Shown: positions 25,645-35,404, counted from the first letter of the stretch. The stretch is DNA of 64,000 nt from Nostoc sp. 106C (GCF_002154725.1 NZ_MTAW01000132.1:1-64000), one strand, 5' to 3'. The notes: generated from the sequence alone by a model not told the origin. A program made the numbers and translations.

Positions 25645-26214
25645 TTACTCAAAAGCAACACCGCGATAAATTTCCGCCATTGGCAATTCAATCCCAACTG
25701 ACTCTAGGGAAATAGATCGCTCTAAACCGCTACAATCGCTGAGTAACCAACCTTGAGTTTGCTTGCTATAGCGTTCAACAAAAGGTTCATCTTGCTCGAC
25801 TAATAAATATTCACTAAAACTAGGAATTGAGCGATATATGCGAAATTTATTTTGGCGATCGTAATCTGCGGTGGAAGGAGATAAAACTTCAACAATCACC
25901 AAAGGATTTAAGACTTCATCTAAACGCTCATTATTCAGTTGTGGTTCACCATCAAAAACCATCACGTCTGGATATACTCCGCGTCGATATTCGGGAATCC
26001 ATAGCCGCAAATCGCTATTAATTGGCTCGAATTGAGTATCACGCAGCGCATAGGTAAAATAAACCAAAATGTTCCCACTAATGCGGCTGTGTTTAAGCGT
26101 TCTTCCGAGTACAGGTACAATTTCTCCATCTCGATATTCGCTGCGTCCTTCTGCTTTTTCTTCGATGGCGCGGTATTCATCCAAAGTGTAGCGGCGCTTG
26201 ATGGTAGAAATCAT
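25645..26214 (-). CDS. Uma2-family PD-(D/E)XK protein (DUF820)
   Basis: The 189-residue protein has the Uma2 pattern: YTLDEYRAIEEKAEGRSEY at the start, DGEIVPVLGRTLKHSRI, then YPDVMVFDG and LVIVEVLSPSTADYDRQNKF. The D and ExE/V residues lie at the positions of the restriction-endonuclease-like active site. Uma2 proteins are strongly expanded in cyanobacteria and are suspected endonucleases. It is convergent with the DUF433 gene and one of three Uma2 genes in the window. Confidence 0.88.
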   Translation of the reverse strand: MISTIKRRYTLDEYRAIEEKAEGRSEYRDGEIVPVLGRTLKHSRISGNILVYFTYALRDTQFEPINSDLRLWIPEYRRGVYPDVMVFDGEPQLNNERLDEVLNPLVIVEVLSPSTADYDRQNKFRIYRSIPSFSEYLLVEQDEPFVERYSKQTQGWLLSDCSGLERSISLESVGIELPMAEIYRGVAFE

Positions 26215-26371
26215 AAGTCGTCAGCGATCGCATTGCCTGTAGGACAACAAGATTATTTTCTCACAGATTGATTTGTGAGGTGATGTCATATTATATCTGG
26301 TGTTCACACAGGCGTTTACTTTTTCAGCAAAAAGAGTACGATCGTGAGTGTATAAATATTTAATTTTATCT

Positions 26372-26788
26372 GTGTCAGCAAAGGACATCTTTCACGAAGC
26401 AGTCAAGCAAGCTCTGCAAAAAGAGCAATGGGTAATTACAGATGATCCACTTAAATTTAAATTTGGTAACGTCAATTTTCAGATTGATTTGGGCGCAGAA
26501 AGATTGGTTGCAGCCGAGAGAGCAGGTGAGAAAATAGCAGTTGAGATTAAGAGCTTTCTGAATGCTTCTGCAATTACAGATTTCTATGCGGCTTTAGGTC
26601 AATTTCTTAGTTATCGCTTAGCTTTGGAAGGAACTGAGCCAGAGCGAGTATTATATTTAGCAGTTCCAGTAGATGCCTATCGAACTTTCTTTCAACTTGA
26701 GTTCACGCAGACAGCAGTACAAAAATATCAAGTTTTGTTAGTTGTCTACGACCCAGTGAATGAGGTAATTGTACAATGGATAAAATAG
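26372..26788 (+). CDS. xisH: XisH-family protein
   Basis: The 138-residue product (SAKDIFHEAVKQALQKEQW, then DLGAERLVAAERAGEKIAVEIKSF) belongs to XisH, first described as a factor controlling excision of the fdxN element in heterocysts. The D...ExK arrangement suggests a PD-(D/E)XK nuclease fold. The GTG at 26372 was chosen over one eight codons earlier, since family members start at this (S/A)AKD(I/V) segment. Its end overlaps the xisI start by 13 bases. No excisable element or recombinase is nearby. Confidence 0.9.
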   Translation: MSAKDIFHEAVKQALQKEQWVITDDPLKFKFGNVNFQIDLGAERLVAAERAGEKIAVEIKSFLNASAITDFYAALGQFLSYRLALEGTEPERVLYLAVPVDAYRTFFQLEFTQTAVQKYQVLLVVYDPVNEVIVQWIK

Positions 26789-27111
26789 CAAAGTATCGAG
26801 AGTATATTCAAACCTTGCTAACTCATTATGCCAATGATGATGTTTCAGATAATGAAGTAGAAACTCAACTCATCTTTGATACAAAGCGAGATCATTATCA
26901 GTGGATGAATGTGGGTTGGCAACAATTTGATCGTATTTATCGATGTGTTATGCATTTTGATATTAAAAATGGAAAAATATGGCTTCAGCAGAACTTAACA
27001 GATCAGAATCCTGCTGAGGAGTTAGTTAAAATGGGTGTTGCCAAAGACGATATTGTTTTGGGATTGCAACCTCCGTATAAAAGGCAGTACACAGATTACG
27101 GCGTTGCTTAG
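26776..27111 (+). CDS. xisI: XisI-family protein
   Basis: This 111-residue protein reads MDKIAKYREYIQTLLTHYA, then ETQLIFDTKRDHYQWMNVGW and ends in the family signature DIVLGLQPPYKRQYTDYGVA. XisI is always paired with XisH, as here with overlapping genes. XisH/XisI pairs are present in many copies in cyanobacterial genomes, also without fdxN elements. This makes a general toxin-antitoxin-like or regulatory role plausible. Confidence 0.92.
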   Translation: MDKIAKYREYIQTLLTHYANDDVSDNEVETQLIFDTKRDHYQWMNVGWQQFDRIYRCVMHFDIKNGKIWLQQNLTDQNPAEELVKMGVAKDDIVLGLQPPYKRQYTDYGVA

Positions 27112-27242
27112 ATAGTTAGCCATATATGTAGTAGGAAACGTGGTGCGTTGCTTGGCTCAATGTCTCTCCTTTGCGAGAGTTGTACAAAAAAGATGTCCTT
27201 TTTCGCTATCTTAGAACAGTAAATCATTCACCGATCGCGCCG

Positions 27243-27824
27243 ATGGTTGCTTTACCCGATCCCATTTTGATGAGAGCAGAAGAATATCTGGTTTGGGAAC
27301 CCACCCAAGAACAACGCTACGAGTATTGGGATGGCGAAGTTGTGGCGATGAGTGGTGGTACACGCAACCATAATCGGGTATGTCTCAATTTCTTTAAGCT
27401 TCTAGATGATGCTTTAGGCGATCGCTCCTGTGAAGTATACATTGTAGATGTGAAGGTGCAGGTGGAACCTGGGCAAAAGTATTTTTATCCTGATGTGGTA
27501 GTGACTTGCGACGATCGCGAAAACGATCCGCAATTAGTGCAATTTCCCTGCTTAATTGTCGAAGTGCTATCACCTTCAACGGAAGCCGCAGATCGAGGTA
27601 AGAAGTTTGCCAAATACCGCCAATCTCCAACCTTGCAAGAATATGTCTTAGTACAAGTAGCGCAACCGGGGGTAGAAGTGTTTCGGCGCAACGAACAGGG
27701 AAAATGGGTGCTGTCGGAGTATAGTTTGGAAGATAGATTGACACTTGAATCGGTAAATGTAGAAATAGCAATCGCTGATTTGTACCGACAAGTGCAGTTT
27801 GAATCTGAAGAAGCTGAAAGTTGA
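27243..27824 (+). CDS. Uma2-family PD-(D/E)XK protein (DUF820)
   Basis: The start is placed at the ATG at 27243 (MVALPDPILMRAEEYLVWE), because Uma2 proteins begin there and an earlier in-frame start would add an atypical extension. The product of 193 residues has YWDGEVVAMSGGTRNHNRV, FYPDVVVTCD and CLIVEVLSPSTEAADRGKKF, the three Uma2 blocks with the putative active-site D and E residues. It is a second, diverged Uma2 gene within 1.5 kb of the first. Confidence 0.88.
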   Translation: MVALPDPILMRAEEYLVWEPTQEQRYEYWDGEVVAMSGGTRNHNRVCLNFFKLLDDALGDRSCEVYIVDVKVQVEPGQKYFYPDVVVTCDDRENDPQLVQFPCLIVEVLSPSTEAADRGKKFAKYRQSPTLQEYVLVQVAQPGVEVFRRNEQGKWVLSEYSLEDRLTLESVNVEIAIADLYRQVQFESEEAES

Positions 27825-27854
27825 ATAGATGCGCAATATAGGATGCAATCGCCC

Positions 27855-30218
27855 TTAATTGGAAATCTTTGCCACTTGCTTGGGTGCTTCTATTTCAGTA
27901 AATAGCTGCATTGCTAGATAAAAATTCATCTGACTTTCATCAAGCTTTGCCATCTCTTGATAAGTTAAACCCAATTGAAAATAAGCTTCAGCTAAATCAC
28001 ACTTAGCACCAATTTGATCCAAAAGTTCAATTGCTTCTGTATGATTAGCCAGAGCTAAATCAAATTCTGCTTGTCGGCGATGAATTTCTGCTAAACCATT
28101 CAGTGTTTTTGCTTTCACTTGCATATAGTGACTTTCTTCTGCAACAGTTAAAGCTTGTTGAAATATTTGATTTGCCCGATCAAATTCTCCTAAATTGACG
28201 TATGTTTGCCCCAAAATTTGCATGAAATAGACAAATCTTCCAGTCTGTTCCACCAGTTTTTCGGTTGTCATATTTCGATAAGCTACTTCTGCTAAGGCAT
28301 AGGAAGCATCACGCAAACCTAAATAAGAATATACTAAAGCTAAACACACAGAAGCTTTCTCTGCCCAGCGATGATGTTCGGTATTTTGAGCGAGGTAAAT
28401 TACTTGTTGAAATAACTTGGCAGCCGCTTCTAGTTCCCACAAATCTATTTTGTACAGACCAATACTTAATAAAGAATCTACCTCTAGCATCCGCAGATAG
28501 TAAACTGTATGTTTATTTTCTGGCTGAGGTACAAGTGATTTGAGTGCTTGGGTTGCTAGAGCGATAGTCTTTTCTTGACAGGCGATCGCCTGATTAATTT
28601 TGCCTGTTATCCAGTATAAATCGCCCAATATATTGTAAAGTTCGCTGAGATTTTGGTCATGCTCAAGATTGTTTACAATTTGATTAATAGCAGTAAGTAC
28701 AGGTTGAATTAAACCCATACGATACAGCGTACTACCAAGAGGTAGAAACTGCTGCCATTGATTATTTCGGCTTTTAAGAATGACTTTACCTGCTAACTCA
28801 AATTGGCTAATTTCTATGTAATGATAATATGCTTCCAGAGCTTGCAAAGCATCTTTAAAAGTTTCGATTTGTTGAACGCTAGCTGTCCAAAATTCTGCGG
28901 CTTTATAATTAGTCAATTCCCATTCATCGCTGGGGCGTAAACGCGCGATCGCCTCTGCACGAATCACCGGATGCAGCCAGTATTCACCGTTATGGTATTC
29001 CACCAAAGACCGATTTCTCAGGGAGGCGATGATTTGCCGATGTTGTTCAGGTGCCACATCCCACAGTAAGCAAAACAATCCTTGTGATGGGATAGTGGGG
29101 ATATCTTGGTAACGATAACATCCCAAACGGCAAAGCAGGCGATAAGCTTGGGAATCGAGGATTTGCAGACGATTAATTTGACTAACCGCTAAATTTTTTA
29201 AGTCGGTTGTTGCTAGCGGATCGGCATGATTTTCTTGCCAATAAAGTGCCATGTCACCGTCAAAATCTTCCTGAATCGAACCGCAGAGAATTCCCATTGC
29301 TTTCGCATTTCCAGCATAGGTGCGATGCATCATTTGCAGAGTTGACGAGTTGATGGTTAACCCACGATGGCGAAAAAACTCTTCCCATGCGCCTCGATCC
29401 AAGCCAGGAAGCCGATAGCGATCAACATTTAGCCCAGGTTCACAAAGGCGATCGCGACTGGTAATTAAAGTCACAGACTGCACCCTTGCATCAGCCAAAA
29501 CCCGCAATAGTTCTACATAGTTACGGTGTTCAGCAATCAACCGTCCTTGTTGATCTAATGCTGGTTCCAAATTGTCAATTAATACCCCAATCCGCCGATT
29601 GTGGAGTTGGCGCTTCAATCGTCCCAAAGTTACCCCAAATTCTACCCCAGGTTCTTCATGAAAGTCTTGTTTCAGCCATTCCTCTACCACCCGTTCCGCC
29701 GGAGTGATATTCTGCGTTTCCTTCGCCATCAGCAGTTCTAACACCAAGTCAAAATCTTGGTGGAGATATTGCTGCGCCAGAGTAGTTTTGCCTAAACCGC
29801 CCTCACCTTGGATGACAATTACCTTCGACCCTTGATTTACCAAAGTATTCAGGTGAGCGATCGCATCTTGTCGTCCAATAAAATTAGTATCCTCTGGTTT
29901 TGGGATGGGTTGCCGAGGCGATCGCGTATAATCAATGAGACTGGATATCGCCGTACTTTTTCTCAGAACACGCTCCAAAGTAGCACGACAATTACTTTTA
30001 GTAATCTTCTCTCGCAATACCTGAGAAAGCAACCGCCATAACTGTGAGCCAGCATCCTTAGCGTGTCCTTCCGTACAACCGTAAGAATGCGCGATATCCA
30101 AGTACTTTCTATCCAACCAAACCTGCTGAAGAATAACTTTTTGCAAATCGCTCAACCGTTCCCCGGTCTGAGCAGGAATTATGGTGTCTAACCATGCTAA
30201 TGCTGCTTCAGCGTCCAT
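27855..30218 (-). CDS. STAND NTPase (NB-ARC type) with N-terminal helical domain and C-terminal TPRs
   Basis: The 787-residue protein has three parts. Residues 1-90 form a helical N-terminal domain (LSDLQKVILQQVWLDRKYLD, resembling an HTH/effector-associated domain seen in many cyanobacterial STAND proteins). Residues 110-450 form an NB-ARC/AP-ATPase core with Walker A GEGGLGKTT at 138-146, Walker B-like VLIDNLEP and LITSRDR. Residues 450-780 are TPR repeats (AYFQLGLTYQEMAKLDESQ). STAND proteins act as switches that oligomerise on ligand binding, in regulation, death or antiviral defence. It sits next to a toxin/nuclease island. No catalytic effector is fused, so the output is probably by protein contact or DNA binding. 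Confidence 0.85.
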   Translation of the reverse strand: MDAEAALAWLDTIIPAQTGERLSDLQKVILQQVWLDRKYLDIAHSYGCTEGHAKDAGSQLWRLLSQVLREKITKSNCRATLERVLRKSTAISSLIDYTRSPRQPIPKPEDTNFIGRQDAIAHLNTLVNQGSKVIVIQGEGGLGKTTLAQQYLHQDFDLVLELLMAKETQNITPAERVVEEWLKQDFHEEPGVEFGVTLGRLKRQLHNRRIGVLIDNLEPALDQQGRLIAEHRNYVELLRVLADARVQSVTLITSRDRLCEPGLNVDRYRLPGLDRGAWEEFFRHRGLTINSSTLQMMHRTYAGNAKAMGILCGSIQEDFDGDMALYWQENHADPLATTDLKNLAVSQINRLQILDSQAYRLLCRLGCYRYQDIPTIPSQGLFCLLWDVAPEQHRQIIASLRNRSLVEYHNGEYWLHPVIRAEAIARLRPSDEWELTNYKAAEFWTASVQQIETFKDALQALEAYYHYIEISQFELAGKVILKSRNNQWQQFLPLGSTLYRMGLIQPVLTAINQIVNNLEHDQNLSELYNILGDLYWITGKINQAIACQEKTIALATQALKSLVPQPENKHTVYYLRMLEVDSLLSIGLYKIDLWELEAAAKLFQQVIYLAQNTEHHRWAEKASVCLALVYSYLGLRDASYALAEVAYRNMTTEKLVEQTGRFVYFMQILGQTYVNLGEFDRANQIFQQALTVAEESHYMQVKAKTLNGLAEIHRRQAEFDLALANHTEAIELLDQIGAKCDLAEAYFQLGLTYQEMAKLDESQMNFYLAMQLFTEIEAPKQVAKISN

Positions 30219-30934
30219 TGTGTAACGACTAGGGTAGTTCAGACTTTAGTAATCACTATAAATTACTCTACAGTTATGCTTCTCAAATTTTCGGATAAGA
30301 TTTTGTAAATCCGACTTTTTTCCCGACTTTATTCATCGGTAGTCACAATTATTATTCGGCGATCGTATTTGCTATTTTCAGTAGATTGAAATCGAAAGTT
30401 AACGGAAGAATCAGGGTTTCAGACAATGTTATTGGGGCTGGTAATCACGGTCACAAGCTATTACGCGGATCGCAGTGCCGTAAAGACCTGTAATACCTGC
30501 TGTGCTTACCACGTAGCGTCTCCGACTGGAGTTTACAATCGCTTTTAGGTTCATCCGTATTACATACAGTAGTTATCAATATTTAAGGTGATATTCCCTA
30601 AATGCTTCGGTGTTTACAAAAATCTGGAACCATTAAGACAGCAAGATCCAAATCTTTCCAATAAAAGAAATACTTGTTAATAAAAGTAACAAAGTAACAT
30701 AAGCTACACGTTTCCAATGTTAAAAACTACTAATGTAGTAAAATATTTATCCAATAACTAATTTTTACGTATAAATACTGAGAATTTCCTCGAAAATCTA
30801 TATATCTAATTATGGCACTATCTGTCAGTTCAAAAACGCAACTTATTATCAAAGATCTCAATTTTTAGAGATGAGAGATCGCTCAAAACTAATTGTCTAA
30901 CTGATGAGTTCACCTCAAATTAAGGGTATCACCT
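30219..30934. other. Divergent intergenic region of 716 bp
   Basis: The gap separates the divergently transcribed STAND gene and PFE-CTERM gene and must hold both promoters. A repeat-like piece CGTAGCGTCTCCGACTGGAG lies near 30512-30531. An NtcA-like motif is noted separately. No ORF of note was found. Confidence 0.5.
30694..30736 (+). promoter_or_regulatory. NtcA-like motif GTA-N8-TAC with a -10-like hexamer
   Basis: GTAACATAAGCTAC (30694-30707) fits the NtcA site GTAN8TAC, and TAATGT follows 23 bases later, the spacing of NtcA-activated promoters. The gene start is about 200 bp downstream. With only six fixed bases the motif is expected by chance several times in a window this size, so the call is weak. 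Confidence 0.2.
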
Positions 30935-31735
30935 GTGAGTATCAAAAAACTAATTGTCACCTTATTGGGAGTGGGAAGCAGTGTTTTCCTGGCTTTATCC
31001 GATGCTCAAGCATTAACTTTATCTTTTTCTGGGAATGGCAATTCCGGTTTTGGTGGAGTTTTGGGAACTGGTAGTCTTCAGATTTCAGACAATGGATCAA
31101 CTATTCAAGCAACTTTCAACAAGGGGACAGGTGGATTTAATGATGCAGTAGTTATCTATATAGATTCAGTGGCTGGAGGATTTGCTAATACTAGTGGATT
31201 TAACGATCAAAATGATGGTTTAAGACAAGCCATTTCAGGAGCTTCTAGTAGTGTAAGAAGTACAGTGTTCTTCCCTAGCGGATTTAATGCTGACTTTGCT
31301 GTTGCTCTGGGAGTTAATCCTAACTTCAACTTCGGAGGTCTTTGGCAACTTGCCAATGGTGGTAATAACAGCCTAATCTATATTGACTCAGTAAACTTAG
31401 CGCCGCTAGGCAATACAACCTCAACCAACTACACTTCTGACTTCGATGTCAGTCAAATTGGTCTGACTTCTAACTCAGGAGCATCATTCAAATTTGTCGC
31501 AACATACTTGAATCCACTTAACAGCTTTCGCTCTGACGAAGCTATTGGCAATGGAATAGGCCCAGGTAACCCGGGACAAAATCCAGTTACTTTTACTAGC
31601 TTTGAAACGTATACAACTGCTGTTCCCGTTCCCTTTGAATTTTCCTCAACACCAGGGTTACTGACCTTAGCAGCAATATGGTGGGGACGGAATTACCTGA
31701 AACGAATCAAACGCCTATTCTTAAGCAGAATGTGA
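30935..31735 (+). CDS. Exported PFE-CTERM-type surface protein
   Basis: A GTG-started 266-residue protein has a signal peptide (KKLIVTLLGVGSSVFLALS, cleavage near AQA at residues 24-26). A glycine- and asparagine-rich beta-strand domain follows. The C-terminus has the sorting signal PVPFEFSSTPG, a short hydrophobic helix (LLTLAAIWW) and a basic tail (RNYLKRIKR). This is the PFE-CTERM version of PEP-CTERM signals, processed by an exosortase-like enzyme. The mature protein should be exported or surface-attached. Its binding partner is unknown. Confidence 0.75.
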   Translation: MSIKKLIVTLLGVGSSVFLALSDAQALTLSFSGNGNSGFGGVLGTGSLQISDNGSTIQATFNKGTGGFNDAVVIYIDSVAGGFANTSGFNDQNDGLRQAISGASSSVRSTVFFPSGFNADFAVALGVNPNFNFGGLWQLANGGNNSLIYIDSVNLAPLGNTTSTNYTSDFDVSQIGLTSNSGASFKFVATYLNPLNSFRSDEAIGNGIGPGNPGQNPVTFTSFETYTTAVPVPFEFSSTPGLLTLAAIWWGRNYLKRIKRLFLSRM

Positions 31736-31864
31736 GAATCCCATCCAACTTTTCCTCCGATTTCTTTAACTACATCAGATAAAACTGCCGACTTCAGCCG
31801 ACTGACAAGAGAAAGTGCGATCGCTTAGGCTAGGGCATAGAAATAAAAAAGAAAGTATAAAAAT

Positions 31865-32821
31865 ATGCTTAACACCCTCAGCCCAGTTGCAAAAGATTTG
31901 GCAGGACAAAGCTATACATCTCCTCACTACTTACAAACACAGCGCCGTATTCGTTCTCTCATCGACAAATACCTCGGAGTCGAAAAACTACGCGATCGCT
32001 TGCAGGATTTACCGATACAATTTACCAATCCCCAACCGCGTCCCTGGAAACTCATTGATTGGCAAGCAATTAACTCCAATCAAATTATCGGCATAGATTC
32101 ACAAGTATTTCTATCTATCTTGATAGGTGCAATGGATACAGAAGCCCCGATTCGCGGTTATACCCAAACAAGTAGAAAGTATTTGGCAAAATTGCATCCT
32201 GAGATGGCGCGGTTTGTTGGTGGAAGTGTCGGTGAAGATGGCGAACTACTAGAACCTGGCTTATGGGAAAAAGAAGAACGTCAGCATACACCTGCATTAA
32301 TTAAGGTTTACACCCAACTAACAGGCGAAAAAATTACCCCCAAACTTCGGATAGTTCGCGGCTATCTCCCAACAGATGACCCTTACGAAGACCTATATCG
32401 CCACGGCTTACACCGCGTAGCCACAGAATACGGTGCAACCTGTCTTTATCTTTGGCTGATGGCTTACACCACAGGCCCACTCCAGGATGTTCTAGAGGAA
32501 TTAGCACAAGACGAAATCAACCACATGACCAAATTCTGGGGGTTTGGCGTCTGGGCTTTTCCCGATACTGGACTGATGCGCATTGGGCGTACCTTAATCA
32601 AAACACGCTCTCAGAACTATCAGCGCAACAACCTTATGCGTACCCTACGCCGCATGATGGGTACACTAAACTGGAAAGCTTGGTCTTTGAGCAACAAAGG
32701 CACTCTCCTCTTTACCTTCGCCTACACAATGCATCACCTGTGGAGTTGGAACAATAGCCTGACACCAGAGTACTTGCAAGATTTATTTGGAATTACTCCT
32801 GTTGAGCCAAAGAATACCTAA
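31865..32821 (+). CDS. Ferritin-like/acyl-ACP-desaturase-like di-iron protein
   Basis: This 318-residue soluble helical protein carries two E..H iron motifs: EKEERQHTPAL near residue 140 and AQDEINHMTKFW near residue 220, with further acidic residues in SILIGAMDTEAPI and RVATEYGAT. The spacing matches four-helix-bundle di-iron carboxylate proteins of the ferritin/acyl-ACP desaturase class. A possible role is oxidation or desaturation of a lipid-linked substrate, but no redox partner is adjacent. The uppS gene follows 135 bp later on the same strand. Confidence 0.75.
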   Translation: MLNTLSPVAKDLAGQSYTSPHYLQTQRRIRSLIDKYLGVEKLRDRLQDLPIQFTNPQPRPWKLIDWQAINSNQIIGIDSQVFLSILIGAMDTEAPIRGYTQTSRKYLAKLHPEMARFVGGSVGEDGELLEPGLWEKEERQHTPALIKVYTQLTGEKITPKLRIVRGYLPTDDPYEDLYRHGLHRVATEYGATCLYLWLMAYTTGPLQDVLEELAQDEINHMTKFWGFGVWAFPDTGLMRIGRTLIKTRSQNYQRNNLMRTLRRMMGTLNWKAWSLSNKGTLLFTFAYTMHHLWSWNNSLTPEYLQDLFGITPVEPKNT

Positions 32822-32956
32822 TTTAACGAACCGCAAAGTACGCAAAGTACACAAAGGAAGAACCAAAAGAAGTTAGATATTACTCTTTTTGCCCTCTTCT
32901 TTGCGCCTTTGCGCCTCTGCGTGAGCCTTTTATACATTTATCAACACCAAAAATTT

Positions 32957-33703
32957 ATGACTTTATTACCTCCAGATTTAAACCCGCAACACTTACCCCA
33001 ACACATTGCCGTCATCATGGATGGTAACGGAAGATGGGCAACAAGCCGAGGATTACCCCGCATAGCCGGACATCGCCAAGGCGCAAAAACCCTAAAAGAA
33101 TTATTGCGTTGCTGTAAAGATTGGGGAATCAAAGCACTGACAGCCTACGCTTTCTCTACAGAAAATTGGCGACGTCCGGTTGAAGAAGTAGATTTTCTCA
33201 TGCTTTTATTTGAAAGACTTCTGAGGCGCGAGTTAGCCCAAATGCATCAAGAAGGCGTGCGAATCTCCTTCATTGGCGATTTATCGGCTTTACCCCAGTC
33301 TCTACAAACCCAAATGCAACGTTCAATGGCAGAGACATTGCACAATCAAGCAATACACTTTACTGTTGCAGTTAACTACGGTAGTCGCAACGAAATTACC
33401 AAAGTTTGTCGTCAAGTAGCGGAACTAGTGGAACGGGGGGAACTCAGTTCAGAAGAGGTAAATGAAAGTTTTGTAACACAACACCTCTACACAGCCGACA
33501 CTCCCGAACCAGATTTGCTGATTCGTACTAGCGGTGAGATGCGCTTGAGTAATTTCCTTTTGTGGCAAATGGCATATACAGAGATGTATTTCACCGATAT
33601 TCTTTGGCCAGATTTTGACCGAGAAGCATTTCATCAGGCTTTGTTGAGTTACCAAAAACGCGATCGCCGTTTCGGTCAAGTTAAAACTTCACTATCAGCT
33701 TAG
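32957..33703 (+). CDS. uppS: Isoprenyl transferase (undecaprenyl diphosphate synthase)
   Basis: The product of 248 residues has all cis-prenyltransferase motifs: IMDGNGRWA with the catalytic Asp, [19 protein letters not shown], and [18 protein letters not shown] near the C-terminus. It condenses farnesyl diphosphate with isopentenyl diphosphate to make the long polyprenyl carrier lipid for cell-envelope glycans. The ATG at 32957 is used because the frame upstream of it is not typical of the family. Downstream genes encode enzymes that may use the carrier. Confidence 0.95.
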   Translation: MTLLPPDLNPQHLPQHIAVIMDGNGRWATSRGLPRIAGHRQGAKTLKELLRCCKDWGIKALTAYAFSTENWRRPVEEVDFLMLLFERLLRRELAQMHQEGVRISFIGDLSALPQSLQTQMQRSMAETLHNQAIHFTVAVNYGSRNEITKVCRQVAELVERGELSSEEVNESFVTQHLYTADTPEPDLLIRTSGEMRLSNFLLWQMAYTEMYFTDILWPDFDREAFHQALLSYQKRDRRFGQVKTSLSA

Positions 33704-33824
33704 AATACCTCGTCTCAGCCAGAGCATGAAAAAGCTAATCTCTAGCCTATGGTTTGGGAATACTGAAATACAAGCCTAACTTTTGGCTAGTAAAGCTGCT
33801 TTTGATGAGGACTATATCAAGCTG

Positions 33825-35396
33825 ATGGATACTAAAAAAATTCTAAGTTGGTTCCAGCCATTCGATTGGTTAAAATTTCTCCTAATAATTTTGATAGTAC
33901 TGGGCGTATTTTTTCGCTTTATTAACATTGATAAAAAAATCTACTGGCGCGATGAGGCTCTAACTTCTCTGCAAATTTCTGGTTACACCCAAACAGAGAT
34001 ATTACAAGAAGCCTTTAATGGCTCAATAATTACTGTTGCAGATTTACAAAAGTATCAGCAGATTAAGCCTAACAGCAGTGTCATCGATACAGTTAAATCT
34101 TTAGCCATAGAAACTCCTGAACATCCACCACTGTATTACATGATGTCGCGTTTATGGGTGCAGTGTTTTGGCAGTTCAATAGCAGCGACAAGAAGTTTAT
34201 CTGTGCTACTTAGCTTATTCGTTTTTCCGGCGATTTATTGGCTGTGCCTGGAATTATTTGAGTCGCCTTTAGTAGGATGGATAGCTATGGCGATTGTCGC
34301 TGTGTCGCCGTTTCATGTTTTGTACGCCCAAGAAGCACGAGAGTACAGCTTTTGGACAGTGACAATTTTGCTATCAAGTGCCGCATTATTGCGAGCTATG
34401 CGTTTGAAAACAAAACAAAGTTGGGGAGTTTACGCGCTTAATCTAGCCTTGGGTTTCTACTCTTATTTATTTTTTGCATTTGTTGCAGTTAGTCATGGCA
34501 TATATACCATTATCACCGAACGCTTTAAATTAACTAAGACTCTTGTTGCTTATTTAATTGCCGCCGCTTCTGGATTTCTCTTGTTTGCACCTTGGGCTGT
34601 AGTTGTAATTACCAACTTAGAGCAACTCAAAAAATCAATGTCTTGGATTAGTTATAGATTTACCTTTATCGAACTAGCAACTCGCTGGATATTTAATATT
34701 AATCGCATTTTTGTCGATTGGAATTATGGATTAAGTTTTAATAGCCCTATTCCTTATTTAGTAATCATTGCAATTCTGATTTTAGCCGTATATTCTCTTT
34801 ATTTTGTCTGGCGTAACACTAGTGAACGGCAGTGGCTTTTTATCTTCACCTTAATTGGCATTACTGCTTTAGCCTTAGTTCTACCAGATTTGATTTCCGG
34901 AGGGCAACGCTCTAGAGTACTTCGCTATATAATTCCTTGTTACTTAGGTGTGCAATTAGCTGTTGCTTACTTGTTTGCTACTCAAATTACCTCCATTTCT
35001 CTGAAAAAATGGCAACATAAGTCTTGGCAAGTAATTATGGTAATACTTCTGACTAGCGGCGTTGCATCATGCGTCATTAGTTCAAAAGCAGCAGTTTGGT
35101 GGAACAAATTAGGGATAGATAATACTCAGTTAACAATGATAGTAAACAAAGCTTCCAATCCACTAGTAATTAGTGATACTAGCTTACCAAGCGATATTCT
35201 GTCTTTTAGTTATGGGCTAAATAAAGATGTTCATATTCAGTTAGTAACTCAGCCGGATTTATTGAAAATTGCCGATAGCTCTGACGATATATTTTTGTAT
35301 AATCCTTCTAAAGCCTTAAAAACTCAAGTTGAAAAAGAGAATAAATACAAAGTCAAGCGGTTACAACCACCGCTATTTAAAGTAGAGAAATTTTAA
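33825..35396 (+). CDS. GT39/ArnT-like polytopic glycosyltransferase
   Basis: The 523-residue membrane protein has about 10-12 hydrophobic helices. After the first comes the acidic catalytic loop YWRDEALTSL, and a later loop reads TPEHPPLYYMMSRLW, both typical of GT-C enzymes of the PMT_2 (GT39/ArnT) type. Such enzymes take a sugar from a polyprenyl-phosphate donor outside the membrane and place it on protein, lipid or glycan. The start was placed at the ATG at 33825; a TTG 42 bases earlier would add 14 residues. It lies 121 bp after uppS. Confidence 0.85.
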   Translation: MDTKKILSWFQPFDWLKFLLIILIVLGVFFRFINIDKKIYWRDEALTSLQISGYTQTEILQEAFNGSIITVADLQKYQQIKPNSSVIDTVKSLAIETPEHPPLYYMMSRLWVQCFGSSIAATRSLSVLLSLFVFPAIYWLCLELFESPLVGWIAMAIVAVSPFHVLYAQEAREYSFWTVTILLSSAALLRAMRLKTKQSWGVYALNLALGFYSYLFFAFVAVSHGIYTIITERFKLTKTLVAYLIAAASGFLLFAPWAVVVITNLEQLKKSMSWISYRFTFIELATRWIFNINRIFVDWNYGLSFNSPIPYLVIIAILILAVYSLYFVWRNTSERQWLFIFTLIGITALALVLPDLISGGQRSRVLRYIIPCYLGVQLAVAYLFATQITSISLKKWQHKSWQVIMVILLTSGVASCVISSKAAVWWNKLGIDNTQLTMIVNKASNPLVISDTSLPSDILSFSYGLNKDVHIQLVTQPDLLKIADSSDDIFLYNPSKALKTQVEKENKYKVKRLQPPLFKVEKF

Positions 35397-35404
35397 GTAA
35401 TTTT

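Noticed and set aside
25962-26271. ORFs on both strands inside and beside the Uma2 gene
   Set aside because: They are out-of-frame shadows of the minus-strand Uma2 gene, which has the conserved motifs.
26372-27111. fdxN-type excisable element around xisH/xisI
   Set aside because: No site-specific recombinase or flanking direct repeat is visible; xisH/xisI pairs are common outside such elements.
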